DNA of 20,718 nt from Methanobacteriota archaeon (lineage in GTDB: Archaea > Thermoplasmatota > Poseidoniia > Poseidoniales > Thalassarchaeaceae). Under the pieces are notes generated by a model. That model was not told the DNA's origin, did no database searches, and worked only from the letters and a program-made list of their open reading frames with translations. Every line of letters begins with the position of its first letter. The first letter of the stretch is position 1. The stretch is from positions 38,310 to 59,027 of the forward strand of contig PAUH01000014.1 of assembly GCA_002712645.1 (NCBI GenBank), given 5' to 3'. The position numbers and the translations under genes are program-made. Of this stretch, positions 14,826-20,718 are shown in pieces.

Positions 14826-15560
14826 ATGGAGCCGCTGACGAGGATCCCCAGAGAACGAATTGCAGTCCTCATTGGCAAGGGCGGAGCAACTCGTAAAATG
14901 ATCGAAGATGCTGCTGGGGTGAAGATACACATTGACTCTGAATCAGGGGAGGTTTCTGCAACATGGCCCGAAGATGCAGATCCTGTTCACAGAATCAAGC
15001 TACCAGATATAATCAGGGCCATAGGGAGGGGGCTGGCCCCTTCCAGAGCAGTTCGATTAATCTCTGATGATACTTTTTTGCGTATGTATGACATTAGGGA
15101 ATGGGTTGGCCGACGAGGCAATCACACTCGTAGAATGAGAAGTAGATTGATCGGAAGAGATGGTAAAATCAGGACTCTGATAGAGGGCTTTACCGGAACG
15201 GAGATTGCAATTCACGGTTCTACCGTTGTGGTAATCGGAGATGAGGCGGGACTCATGATGGCATGTACGGCGATAGAGGGGCTATTGGATGGCGCCGAAC
15301 ACAGCACGGTCATCCGAGGCATGGAGAAAGACGGTAGGAGGAGACGTATAGAAGACAGGAGTCTAGAAAGTTATCAGATAAGAGAGCCAGAGGTCGATGA
15401 TCAGTCTGGCTTTGAAGATCTTATGCCCGGCCTCTCAGCCGCTAGAAATCGACGAAATCGCCGTTTCAAAAACGCTCAAGTGGATATGGAAGACCAATCA
15501 CAGATAGATGATATGGTAGATCTGGAAGATGATGAGAGCGTGATATACTCGGAAGAGTGA
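14826..15560 (+). CDS. KH-domain RNA-binding protein of the Dim2/Pno1 type
   Basis: Archaeal counterpart of eukaryotic Pno1/Dim2, which binds the 3' region of small-subunit rRNA and works with the RIO1 and Nob1 machinery. The N-terminal KH-like domain (about 1-65) starts I-P-R-E-R-I-A-V-L-I-G-K-G-G-A-T (G-K-G-G at 17-20). The second KH domain (about 80-155) has R-L-I-G-R-D-G-K-I-R (108-116), the genuine G-x-x-G loop. Residues after about 165 are a family-atypical tail: an Arg-rich patch (R-N-R-R-N-R-R) followed by an acidic end (D-D-M-V-D-L-E-D-D-E). Total length 244, against roughly 180-190 for many archaeal members. It follows RIO1 by 25 bases. Confidence 0.93.
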   Translation: MEPLTRIPRERIAVLIGKGGATRKMIEDAAGVKIHIDSESGEVSATWPEDADPVHRIKLPDIIRAIGRGLAPSRAVRLISDDTFLRMYDIREWVGRRGNHTRRMRSRLIGRDGKIRTLIEGFTGTEIAIHGSTVVVIGDEAGLMMACTAIEGLLDGAEHSTVIRGMEKDGRRRRIEDRSLESYQIREPEVDDQSGFEDLMPGLSAARNRRNRRFKNAQVDMEDQSQIDDMVDLEDDESVIYSEE

Positions 15561-15593
15561 CGTCAAAAAAACACTCTATGCGCCGATGCCCTC

Positions 15594-15599
15594 AAGGAG
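15594..15599 (+). promoter_or_regulatory. Shine-Dalgarno-like AAGGAG abutting the DUF63 start codon
   Basis: AAGGAG directly touches the ATG at 15600, leaving no spacer. Either it is not used, or initiation is at a GTG at 15603 (3-base spacer) or 15621 (21-base spacer). The DUF63 start is therefore uncertain by up to seven codons. Confidence 0.3.
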
Positions 15600-16910
15600 A
15601 TGGTGCGATTCGCCATCTTCGTGAACCCCCTCGAGACCCTCTATGATTACGAGCGCTGGGCAATACGTATCTTACTGGCCGTAATGATACTATTCGGTAT
15701 CGGTATAGCGGGCCATACTCTCGATATAGAGAATCCACTATCCGAGGCAGTGTACACATATTTCCTTGATTCAATTCTAAATGAATCAAGTGGTGATAGC
15801 GGTTACAATTATGTCAATACCGCCTCATATGGAATCGGCCTGGCGTTATTTGTAGTATCATTATCAGGACTCCTGAGGATCGCTGGTATCGATGGCTCTG
15901 ATGCAATGCTCATCGCACTCCTCCCCTGGGTTTTGTGGGCCCCTCTCGGAGAGGTCATAGAGGACGCAGGCCTCTTCAGCGCCTCTTTCGCTCCATGGTT
16001 CGTAAGCCCAGGGGTCCATTTTCAGACAGCAGCATGGGTTGTCCTCGCTGGTCTGATTGGTCACAAGGTATCCAACGGCACAATTGAAACAGAGGCTGAG
16101 AAAAATGCTGCCACAAGGCATTTTTCTGCATTTCTCATAGCCGCGCAGGCCTCTATATATGGCATGAGCGTTCTAAGCAGCGACAATGTCGAGATACTCT
16201 CGGAGGCATACGACCGGGAAGTAATGCTAATCATCGCGATGTTTGGAGTCACTGCCCCCTATTGGCTTGCAGGCTCATATGTGGAGCGCTTTGACCACAT
16301 CCATCGGATTGTGTATTCCACCGGGGTGGGGGGATCAATCGTACTCTTTGGCATGCTCGCAGGGTTTGCCATAGGTAGAGAAACATCTGAGATGACTGCA
16401 TGGCCGATAGTAATCGTATTCGCAGTCCCAATCCTTGTTTGCTATGTCCTATATTCATTCGGTAAAGATGCTGCTGAGGAATCACTCAAACTGGGATACA
16501 CCCCTGGAGTACTTCCCCCGGGAGTCACTGAGAGCGATTATCTCGAGTCTAAGACCCCCTTGGGTGAAAAAATCGATGAACTCAGGAAAAAAGCGGTTCT
16601 TGCAAGCCCTGCTGTACTTCTTCCAGTCGGAGGTCAGATAGGAGATGGTATCGCTACGTGGATAGGGATAGATTACTTTGGATATACCGAGAAGCACGTA
16701 ATTAGCTCAATGGTTACCGACGTTCTGGACACTTCTCTGACATTTACGATATTGAAAGTCGGTATTGCAGGCGTCATTTGCTGGTTCTACTCGCAAGCCA
16801 TATTCGAATACAGACAGCAGCATCTCCGAGTTCTTATCGCATTGTGCCTAATGGTCGTTGGAATGGCGCCCGCCCTCAGAAATGTGTTCAGACTCACTCT
16901 GGGCGTTTAG
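15600..16910 (+). CDS. DUF63 family membrane protein, enlarged
   Basis: DUF63 is an archaeal membrane family of unknown function. Conserved blocks are visible: N-Y-V-N-T-A-S-Y-G-I-G (70-80), E-V-I-E-D-A-G (118-124), S-P-G-V-H-F (136-141), and the C-terminal G-Q-I-G-D-G-I-A-T-W-I-G-I-D-Y-F-G-Y-T-E (345-364) followed by K-H-V. At 436 residues it is clearly longer than the roughly 270-300 typical of the family. The extra length lies between the two conserved halves (about 155-335), which hold additional hydrophobic segments and a polar loop (G-V-L-P-P-G-V-T-E-S-D-Y). Buried acidic and histidine residues in the conserved blocks suggest a catalytic or ion-binding role, but none is established. It lies 39 bases after the KH gene. 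Confidence 0.88.
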   Translation: MVRFAIFVNPLETLYDYERWAIRILLAVMILFGIGIAGHTLDIENPLSEAVYTYFLDSILNESSGDSGYNYVNTASYGIGLALFVVSLSGLLRIAGIDGSDAMLIALLPWVLWAPLGEVIEDAGLFSASFAPWFVSPGVHFQTAAWVVLAGLIGHKVSNGTIETEAEKNAATRHFSAFLIAAQASIYGMSVLSSDNVEILSEAYDREVMLIIAMFGVTAPYWLAGSYVERFDHIHRIVYSTGVGGSIVLFGMLAGFAIGRETSEMTAWPIVIVFAVPILVCYVLYSFGKDAAEESLKLGYTPGVLPPGVTESDYLESKTPLGEKIDELRKKAVLASPAVLLPVGGQIGDGIATWIGIDYFGYTEKHVISSMVTDVLDTSLTFTILKVGIAGVICWFYSQAIFEYRQQHLRVLIALCLMVVGMAPALRNVFRLTLGV

Positions 16911-16915
16911 GGCCA

Positions 16916-16931
16916 ATTCAAACATTCAAAC
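16916..16931. repeat. Tandem 8-base repeat upstream of the aminopeptidase gene
   Basis: ATTCAAAC occurs twice back to back (16916-16923 and 16924-16931), ending 23 bases before the aminopeptidase ATG. The placement fits a promoter-proximal element or a simple slippage duplication. There is no Shine-Dalgarno sequence between it and the ATG. Confidence 0.45.
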
Positions 16932-16954
16932 GCAACATCGTATCAACCCGGGTT

Positions 16955-18214
16955 ATGAACGCACTCGCGGACGATGAATTGCCCTTTGAACCGGAGATGT
17001 TGGATCGTCTCGCTGAAGTTTCGATAAGAGTCGGTCTGAATCTCCAACCAGAACAAGACCTGATTATCACAGCACCAGTGGAAGCACTTCCTCTGGTCAG
17101 AAGACTAGCAGCCGAGGCATACAGAAATGGAGCAGGCATTGTAACAACCATGCTTTCCGACGATGATCTGGCCCTAGCTCGATATGAATACGCATCCGAT
17201 GAGAGCTTGGACAGAGCGCCAGATTGGATGTTCAGAGCTATGGCCGAGGCATTTGACAATAACACTGCAAGACTTGCGGTATCGGCAGCAAACCCCCTCC
17301 TCCTTGCTGGACAAGACCCCTCCAGAGTCGCGAGGGCTGGAAAGTCGATGTCCCTGGCGGCAAAACCTGCCATGGAGAGAATCACAAATTTCTCCACCAA
17401 CTGGAATATAGTGTCCTACCCCGGCCTTGCATGGGCTAAGCAAGTCTTTCCAGATAAGGAAGACAATGAGGCTGTCGCCTCTCTAGCTGAGGCCATATTC
17501 TCAATATCAAGGATTGACAACGAAGATCCGATAGCAGCTTGGAAGTCGCATCAGGAGACCCTAACAAAAAGGCAAGAATGGCTGAACGAGCAAGATTTCC
17601 ACTCTCTCCACTACAAAGCCCCTGGAACTGATTTGACAATAGGCCTAGCAGAGGGGCACGCATGGAAGGGCGGGGCGAGCACTGCCAAGAACGGGATTGA
17701 ATGCACACCGAACATCCCTACTGAGGAGGTTTTCACAACACCTCATGCAGATCGGGTTGAAGGCACTGCCAAAGCTTCGAAGCCATTAGTGTACAGAGGA
17801 ACGCTCATTGATGGGATAGAAGTAAGATTCGAAGATGGAAAGATCGTCGATGCGAGAGCAGAAAAGGGCGAAGAAGTATTCCTAAAGCTACTTGATACGG
17901 ATGATGGTGCAAGAAGACTCGGCGAAGTTGCACTTGTCCCTCATTCCTCTCCAATAAGCGCTTCAGGACTCCTTTTCTTCAATACCCTGTATGATGAGAA
18001 CGCATCATGTCACATTGCACTTGGCCAATGTTATTCCAAGTGTTTCAAGGGAGATATAGGCGATGATCCCGAATCAGTTTCTAAGGCGGGCGGAAATACG
18101 TCCAATATCCATGTCGACTGGATGATCGGATCGGACGAACTCGACATAGATGGAATCTCAAAGGATGGCAGCATAACTCCAGTTATGCGGAAGGGAGAAT
18201 GGGCATACGAATAG
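16955..18214 (+). CDS. M29 family metallo-aminopeptidase (AmpS/AmpT type)
   Basis: Cytosolic dinuclear-metal aminopeptidase that removes N-terminal residues from peptides. From the ATG at 16955 it has 419 residues, a normal family length. All six expected metal ligands or active-site residues can be placed relative to Thermus AmpT numbering: E258 (E250), E324 in G-E-V-A-L-V-P (E316), H353 in N-T-L-Y-D-E-N-A-S-C-H-I-A-L-G (H345), Y360 (Y352), H386 and D388 in N-I-H-V-D-W-M-I-G-S (H376, D378). The frame is open further upstream into the DUF63 gene, but those residues do not fit the family. The gene lies convergent to the small zinc-finger gene, with 8 bases between their stops. Peptide degradation fits the adjacent leucine-catabolism genes. 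Confidence 0.94.
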   Translation: MNALADDELPFEPEMLDRLAEVSIRVGLNLQPEQDLIITAPVEALPLVRRLAAEAYRNGAGIVTTMLSDDDLALARYEYASDESLDRAPDWMFRAMAEAFDNNTARLAVSAANPLLLAGQDPSRVARAGKSMSLAAKPAMERITNFSTNWNIVSYPGLAWAKQVFPDKEDNEAVASLAEAIFSISRIDNEDPIAAWKSHQETLTKRQEWLNEQDFHSLHYKAPGTDLTIGLAEGHAWKGGASTAKNGIECTPNIPTEEVFTTPHADRVEGTAKASKPLVYRGTLIDGIEVRFEDGKIVDARAEKGEEVFLKLLDTDDGARRLGEVALVPHSSPISASGLLFFNTLYDENASCHIALGQCYSKCFKGDIGDDPESVSKAGGNTSNIHVDWMIGSDELDIDGISKDGSITPVMRKGEWAYE

Positions 18215-18222
18215 TCGGATTG

Positions 18223-18507
18223 TCAAACTCCACCCATCGATTCAGCGATCAGATCACTCATATTTTCATGCTCATGGTAGGCCTTGTGACCTGCTATGAA
18301 GCCACCTGCATCACGTTTGGTACCGATGAACTCCTCTCCACACAATGGACAGAAAACACGTACAATCTCAGCCTCCACATAAGTGCCATCCTCGCGAACC
18401 AATGTCACGAATATCCCGATGTCGTCTTCGGTATACTGCCGATTACCTTCTGAACGGTCGACCATGTCTTTCGAGACAAGGTCTGGTGTGTGAATCCTTC
18501 GGGGCAT
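18223..18507 (-). CDS. Small zinc-finger-like protein of unknown function
   Basis: The only - strand gene I support. It is 94 residues from the ATG at 18507; a second ATG at codon 15 (18465) is possible. Residues 53-80 hold F-C-P-L-C-G-E-E-F and G-H-K-A-Y-H-E-H, giving C53-x2-C56-x17-H74-x3-H78 with a further H80. This is a C2H2-like zinc site with a longer spacer than the classical twelve. The segment before it (about 30-51, [16 protein letters not shown]) reads like beta strands. It may be nucleic-acid binding, but no family is recognised. It is divergent from the carboxylase gene, with only 30 bases between their start codons, a common layout for a regulator and its target. Antisense + frames here lack any protein character. 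Confidence 0.7.
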   Translation of the reverse strand: MPRRIHTPDLVSKDMVDRSEGNRQYTEDDIGIFVTLVREDGTYVEAEIVRVFCPLCGEEFIGTKRDAGGFIAGHKAYHEHENMSDLIAESMGGV

Positions 18508-18512
18508 TCAAG

Positions 18513-18532
18513 TCCACAAGCCTCTCCACAAG
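18513..18532. promoter_or_regulatory. Direct repeat TCCACAAG in the divergent intergenic region
   Basis: TCCACAAG occurs at 18513-18520 and again at 18525-18532, a 12-base period, within the 30 bases separating the zinc-finger start (18507) and the carboxylase start (18538). Spacing near one helical turn fits a two-site operator. Alternatively it may be a chance repeat. No Shine-Dalgarno sequence precedes either gene here, so both transcripts may be leaderless. Confidence 0.4.
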
Positions 18533-18537
18533 GCCAT

Positions 18538-20148
18538 ATGACCAAGCTGCGGACACGAGTGAATCGTGGTGATGAGACTTGGATTTCGCGCTCTGAGCGT
18601 AATTCTGCACTCATTCAGGAACTTCGCGAGAGAATCGATGCAGCCATGCAGGGCGGCAGTGAACGTGCTGTATCGCTCCATAGGGAGAGGGGCAAGCGCC
18701 TGCCTAGAGAACGAATAGCAGAGATATGCGACCCAGGCACCCCGTTTCTCGAACTCTCTTCACTTGCTGCAGACGGTCTCTACGATGGCCGAGCATATTC
18801 GGCAGGAATCATCACAGGGATAGGCGTCGTCAATGGGCGAGAATGCCTTTTTGTGGCCAATGACGCCACTGTGAAAGGCGGGTCGTATTATCCGATGACT
18901 GTAAAGAAACACGTTCGAGCGCAAGAGATCGCTGAGGTAAACGGTCTTCCTTGCATATATCTTGTCGATTCCGGGGGGGCATTTCTTCCCATGCAGGACG
19001 AAGTATTTCCAGACAGGGACCACTTCGGCCGAATTTTCCGCAATCAAGCCATTCTCTCAAGCAAGGGAATACCTCAGATAGCAGCAGTACTCGGTTCTTG
19101 CACTGCTGGGGGGGCATATATCCCTGCAATGAGCGATGAATCGATCATCGTGAAGGGGAATGGCACAATTTTCCTCGCCGGCCCGCCACTCGTCAAAGCT
19201 GCTACTGGCGAGGAAGTCAGCTCCGAGAATCTAGGCGGAGCCGATTTACACACTCGTGAATCCGGGGTTGCTGACCATTATGCTGAGGATGAAGATGAGG
19301 CCCTTCACATGGTGAGAAATATCGTGGAGCATCTCAATATAGAGCCAAAAAAGCGTCTAGACACCCGTCCAGTCGAACCTCCTGCCCATGATGGTGAAGA
19401 CCTTCTTGGCATCATTCCAGAAGATAATCGCACCCCCTTCGATGTGAGGGAAGTCATCGCGAGAATAGTCGATGGTTCAAGATTTCACGAGTTCAAGCCA
19501 AGATACGGAACCACTCTTGTCTGTGGATTCGCGCACATCCACGGATATCCCGTGGGTATCGTCGCAAACAACGGAATCCTATTCTCCGACTCTTCTCTGA
19601 AGGGCGCGCACTTCGTCGAATTGTGCGGTCAGAGGGGCACCCCCCTCATATTCCTCCAGAACATATCCGGATTCATGGTCGGCAGGGATGCAGAGGCCGG
19701 GGGCATAGCGAAGGACGGTGCTAAACTGGTAACCGCCGTCTCATGCGTCCCCGTCCCAAAATTCACGATAATAATCGGAGGCAGCCACGGAGCGGGCAAT
19801 TATGGGATGTGCGGCCGTGCCTATGATCCAAGATTCCTATTCATGTGGCCCAATGCGCGGATATCGGTCATGGGGGGCCCTCAGGCTGCTGATGTGCTCG
19901 CCACGGTGAAGGAGGATCAGAGGTCCAGACAGGGGGAAGTGCCGATGAGCGAAGAGCAGAGAGATGAATTCAGGTCACCGATTCTGGAGAAGTATGAGAC
20001 AGAGGGAAGCCCATATTACTCCACAGCACGTCTTTGGGATGACGGGGTCATCGATCCAAGAGACACACGGGATATACTCGGCCTCTGCATCTCTGCAAGC
20101 CTGAACTCCCCCTTCCCCGATCAGCGCTATGGCGTCTTCAGGATGTGA
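18538..20148 (+). CDS. Methylcrotonyl-CoA carboxylase, carboxyltransferase (beta) subunit
   Basis: Transfers carboxyl from carboxybiotin to 3-methylcrotonyl-CoA in leucine degradation. The 536-residue protein has the two crotonase-fold halves of biotin-dependent carboxyltransferases. The first includes [14 protein letters not shown] (107-119) and [16 protein letters not shown] (186-201). The second includes [11 protein letters not shown] (372-382) and [15 protein letters not shown] (415-429), then [13 protein letters not shown]. The G-N-Y-G-M-C-G and Q-N-I-S-G-F blocks favour the methylcrotonyl type over propionyl or acetyl types. The ATG at 18538 gives the family-typical M-T-K-L-R-T-R-V opening; an upstream GTG at 18490 overlaps the divergent gene. 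The biotin subunit is not in the window. Confidence 0.95.
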   Translation: MTKLRTRVNRGDETWISRSERNSALIQELRERIDAAMQGGSERAVSLHRERGKRLPRERIAEICDPGTPFLELSSLAADGLYDGRAYSAGIITGIGVVNGRECLFVANDATVKGGSYYPMTVKKHVRAQEIAEVNGLPCIYLVDSGGAFLPMQDEVFPDRDHFGRIFRNQAILSSKGIPQIAAVLGSCTAGGAYIPAMSDESIIVKGNGTIFLAGPPLVKAATGEEVSSENLGGADLHTRESGVADHYAEDEDEALHMVRNIVEHLNIEPKKRLDTRPVEPPAHDGEDLLGIIPEDNRTPFDVREVIARIVDGSRFHEFKPRYGTTLVCGFAHIHGYPVGIVANNGILFSDSSLKGAHFVELCGQRGTPLIFLQNISGFMVGRDAEAGGIAKDGAKLVTAVSCVPVPKFTIIIGGSHGAGNYGMCGRAYDPRFLFMWPNARISVMGGPQAADVLATVKEDQRSRQGEVPMSEEQRDEFRSPILEKYETEGSPYYSTARLWDDGVIDPRDTRDILGLCISASLNSPFPDQRYGVFRM

Positions 20149-20152
20149 GTGG

Positions 20153-20718
20153 ATGCAAGAACCGAAAACAGAACTATGCTCGCTTGAAATCAAAGGCCAG
20201 CAGGCCACAATAACCCTTCAAAGAATGGATGCATTCAATGCCCTGAGCATCCAACTCATTACGGAGATTTGCGATCTTCTGGATTGGACGCGCGCGAACT
20301 CGATTCCCGAAGGCGGCAACCTGAGGGTCCTCCATATCCGCGGGATGGGGAAGCACTTCTGCGCAGGGGCGGACATCCAGATGATGCGGGACGCCGGTTC
20401 CAAATCCCCCTCAGAGAATCGCGAGGATTCGGCAAGACTCGACAGACTCTTCCATGGCCTGTGGTCGCACCCATGCTTCACAATTGGCTGCATACAGGGC
20501 GTAGCGCTCGGCGGGGGAGCCGGACTCGTAGCATGCTTGGACCATGTGATCGCAGAACCAAGAACCAGGATAGCGCTATCAGAAGCCAAGCTGGGAATCC
20601 TGCCCGCCGTCATCGGCCCCTACGTCTATCGTCGCCTCGGAAGCGCTCATTTCCGACGACTCTCTATGCGCGCTTCAAGAATAGACGCCAACGAGGCTCT
20701 CAGGATCGGCTTCGTCGA
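20153..20718 (+). CDS. Enoyl-CoA hydratase/isomerase family, probable methylglutaconyl-CoA hydratase (3' partial)
   Basis: The reading frame runs from the ATG at 20153 to the window end with no stop (188 complete codons). Crotonase features: oxyanion-hole C-A-G-A-D-I (70-75), G-V-A-L-G-G-G-A-G-L (116-125), and S-E-A-K-L-G-I-L-P-A-V-I-G-P-Y (143-157), where E144 is the likely catalytic acid. The second catalytic glutamate of classical enoyl-CoA hydratase is glycine here (G124). Together with L-G-I-L-P-A-V-I-x-P-Y-V this is the pattern of LiuC-type methylglutaconyl-CoA hydratases. It follows the carboxylase by 4 bases, and the pair would do consecutive steps from methylcrotonyl-CoA to HMG-CoA. 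Another crotonase activity cannot be excluded. Confidence 0.88.
   Translation, partial: MQEPKTELCSLEIKGQQATITLQRMDAFNALSIQLITEICDLLDWTRANSIPEGGNLRVLHIRGMGKHFCAGADIQMMRDAGSKSPSENREDSARLDRLFHGLWSHPCFTIGCIQGVALGGGAGLVACLDHVIAEPRTRIALSEAKLGILPAVIGPYVYRRLGSAHFRRLSMRASRIDANEALRIGFV

Noticed and set aside
18199..18453. Open frame on the + strand opposite the zinc-finger gene
   Set aside because: Its translation lacks domain character, while the - strand product has a coherent Cys/His metal-site pattern.
1..20718. tRNA, rRNA, CRISPR array, insertion sequence, prophage or attachment site
   Set aside because: No spacer-repeat pattern, terminal inverted repeats, transposase or integrase motifs, or tRNA-like cloverleaf was found. 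Gaps between genes are too short to hold such elements.

Overview
The window reads as a piece of an archaeal chromosome. Every gene but one lies on the + strand, packing is very tight, and no stretch longer than about 100 bases lacks a gene. Archaeal marks are a translation factor aIF1A, a RIO1 kinase followed by a Dim2/Pno1-type KH protein, a DUF63 membrane protein, and a complex I set lacking the NADH-oxidising module. Together with leucine-degradation genes and a large surface-type protein, this fits a planktonic heterotrophic euryarchaeon such as Marine Group II (Poseidoniales). That placement is inference from gene content, not from a search.

Layout: (1) 1-420, the C-terminal end of a membrane-anchored extracellular protein. 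(2) 505-12406, a full respiratory operon in the order nuoA-B-C-D-H-I-J(N half)-J(C half)-K-L-M-N, with gaps of at most 13 bases or 4-base overlaps and a Shine-Dalgarno sequence before every gene from nuoB on. There is no nuoE, nuoF or nuoG, so the complex must take electrons from something other than the usual NADH module. Several subunits on the quinone-module side (A, C, H and above all I) carry extra segments. NuoI has about 80 extra residues between its two iron-sulfur motifs, including a stretch that looks like a small SH3/KOW-type barrel. (3) 12498-15560, a translation and ribosome-biogenesis cluster: aIF1A with a long acidic tail, an unrecognised polytopic membrane protein with an internal duplication, RIO1 kinase and the KH protein. 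(4) 15600-16910, an enlarged DUF63 membrane protein. (5) 16955-20718, a peptide and leucine catabolism region: an M29 aminopeptidase, a small zinc-finger protein on the - strand, and divergently from it the methylcrotonyl-CoA carboxylase carboxyltransferase subunit followed by a methylglutaconyl-CoA hydratase that runs off the window end.

Working together: the aminopeptidase can free leucine from peptides. The carboxylase and hydratase then carry out consecutive late steps of leucine degradation toward HMG-CoA, and the reducing power from such catabolism could feed the respiratory complex, which pumps ions through NuoL, M and N. No RNA gene, CRISPR array, insertion sequence or prophage was seen. 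The most unusual material is the lineage-specific remodelling of the complex I quinone module, followed by the eIF1A-like acidic tail and the divergent zinc-finger/carboxylase control region with a direct repeat.
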